Shown piece by piece: positions 36,765 through 36,962 of a stretch of DNA of 36,962 nt (the first letter of the stretch is position 1; each line of letters opens with the position of its first letter). The stretch spans positions 1-36,962 of the forward strand of contig JAAEZT010000033.1 in assembly GCA_018222765.1 (NCBI GenBank). Direction: 5' to 3'. This DNA comes from a bacterium. Its GTDB lineage: Bacteria > Verrucomicrobiota > Verrucomicrobiia > Verrucomicrobiales > Akkermansiaceae. Both the position numbers and the translations under genes were made by a program. Under the pieces are notes generated by a model, which was given only the letters and a program-made list of their open reading frames with translations, was not told the DNA's origin and did not search any database.

Positions 36765-36820
36765 GATGGCGCGATTTGTTTTCCCTTTCGAAAAAAACCT
36801 TCATTAATGCACGCTTCCCA

Positions 36821-36849
36821 TTGACGAAAGCGCGGGAAGGTGATCATAT
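36821..36849 (+). promoter_or_regulatory. Candidate promoter of tRNA-Ser
   Basis: TTGACG (36821-36826) is followed after 17 bases by TCATAT (36844-36849), a weak -10 match, 22 bases before the tRNA 5' end. The -35 box is strong; the -10 is only half-consensus. Confidence 0.5.
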
Positions 36850-36871
36850 CCCGCCCGTCAACCAAGACACG

Positions 36872-36961
36872 GGACCTGTGGCTGAGTGGTTGAAAGCGCT
36901 CCCCTGCTAAGGGAGTATACCGGAAACGGTATCGAGGGTTCGAATCCCTCCGGGTCCGCCA
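36872..36961 (+). tRNA. tRNA-Ser(GCU)
   Basis: A class II tRNA of 90 bases. Acceptor GGACCTG pairs with CGGGTCC, the anticodon loop CTGCTAA has GCT at 36906-36908, there is a long variable arm (TACCGGAAACGGTA) and the T-arm has GGTTCGAATCC. The CCA is encoded at 36959-36961, one base from the window edge. It reads AGC and AGT codons. Confidence 0.96.
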
Positions 36962-36962
36962 T

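Overview
The window looks like chromosomal DNA of a Verrucomicrobiota bacterium, probably of the Verrucomicrobiales/Rubritalea-Haloferula kind. The evidence is a Tat-exported DUF1501 protein paired with a haem-motif DUF1549/DUF1553 protein, a secreted CxPxR sulfatase, very long secreted proteins with a calcium-binding DPDGDG segment and a SNDLENW C-terminal module, and a 34-residue AURKAIP1/COX24 (mS38-like) ribosomal peptide. Genes are dense on both strands. I see no insertion sequence, prophage, CRISPR array or rRNA gene.

Layout. 1-3035 (minus): manC, a 55-residue two-helix membrane peptide, ruvX, truA and a membrane protein cut by the window edge, all coupled by overlapping or touching start and stop codons. 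3131-5973: a small membrane protein, rfbB, a proline-rich lipoprotein with an SH3-like core, and a TerC-family membrane protein. 6191-10865: a Tat-exported 5'-nucleotidase faces a minus-strand operon nrdR - ATP-cone-like unknown - HIT protein - pgsA - nagA. 11185-12920: tRNA-Gly(GCC) with a strong terminator, a degenerate copy of the tRNA 3' end, and a divergent Nramp-like transporter. 13031-16605: sulfatase, a membrane-anchored GH75-like protein and an Fpg/Nei glycosylase. 16719-20409: a three-gene operon for making and phosphorolysing glucosylglycerate. 20406-29673 (minus): a 1612-residue secreted PhoD-type phosphatase and the DUF1501 plus DUF1549/DUF1553 pair. 29763-34924 (minus): WbuC-like cupin, mS38-like peptide, hisG, serS, and an MsbA-type ABC exporter. 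35083-36962: two paralogous membrane-anchored coiled-coil proteins, a terminator and tRNA-Ser(GCU).

How the genes work together. The clearest metabolic unit is the glucosylglycerate operon: GpgS makes glucosyl-3-phosphoglycerate, a HAD phosphatase releases glucosylglycerate, and a GH13_18 phosphorylase recovers glucose-1-phosphate. manC and rfbB feed nucleotide-sugar pools for surface polysaccharide. The sulfatase, GH75-like protein, PhoD-like phosphatase, 5'-nucleotidase and nagA fit a polysaccharide- and phosphate-scavenging lifestyle.

Two expression patterns recur. Several singly transcribed genes have a sigma70-like -10 box only 6-11 bases before the ATG, which suggests leaderless mRNAs. 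Three probably highly expressed genes instead have G-poor, A/C-rich leaders without a Shine-Dalgarno sequence, and two of these share an almost identical motif at the same distance from the ATG. I found no single obviously new multi-gene system. The best leads are these expression signals, the Nramp-like protein lacking canonical metal ligands, the ATP-cone-like gene next to nrdR, and the duplicated tRNA-Gly tail.
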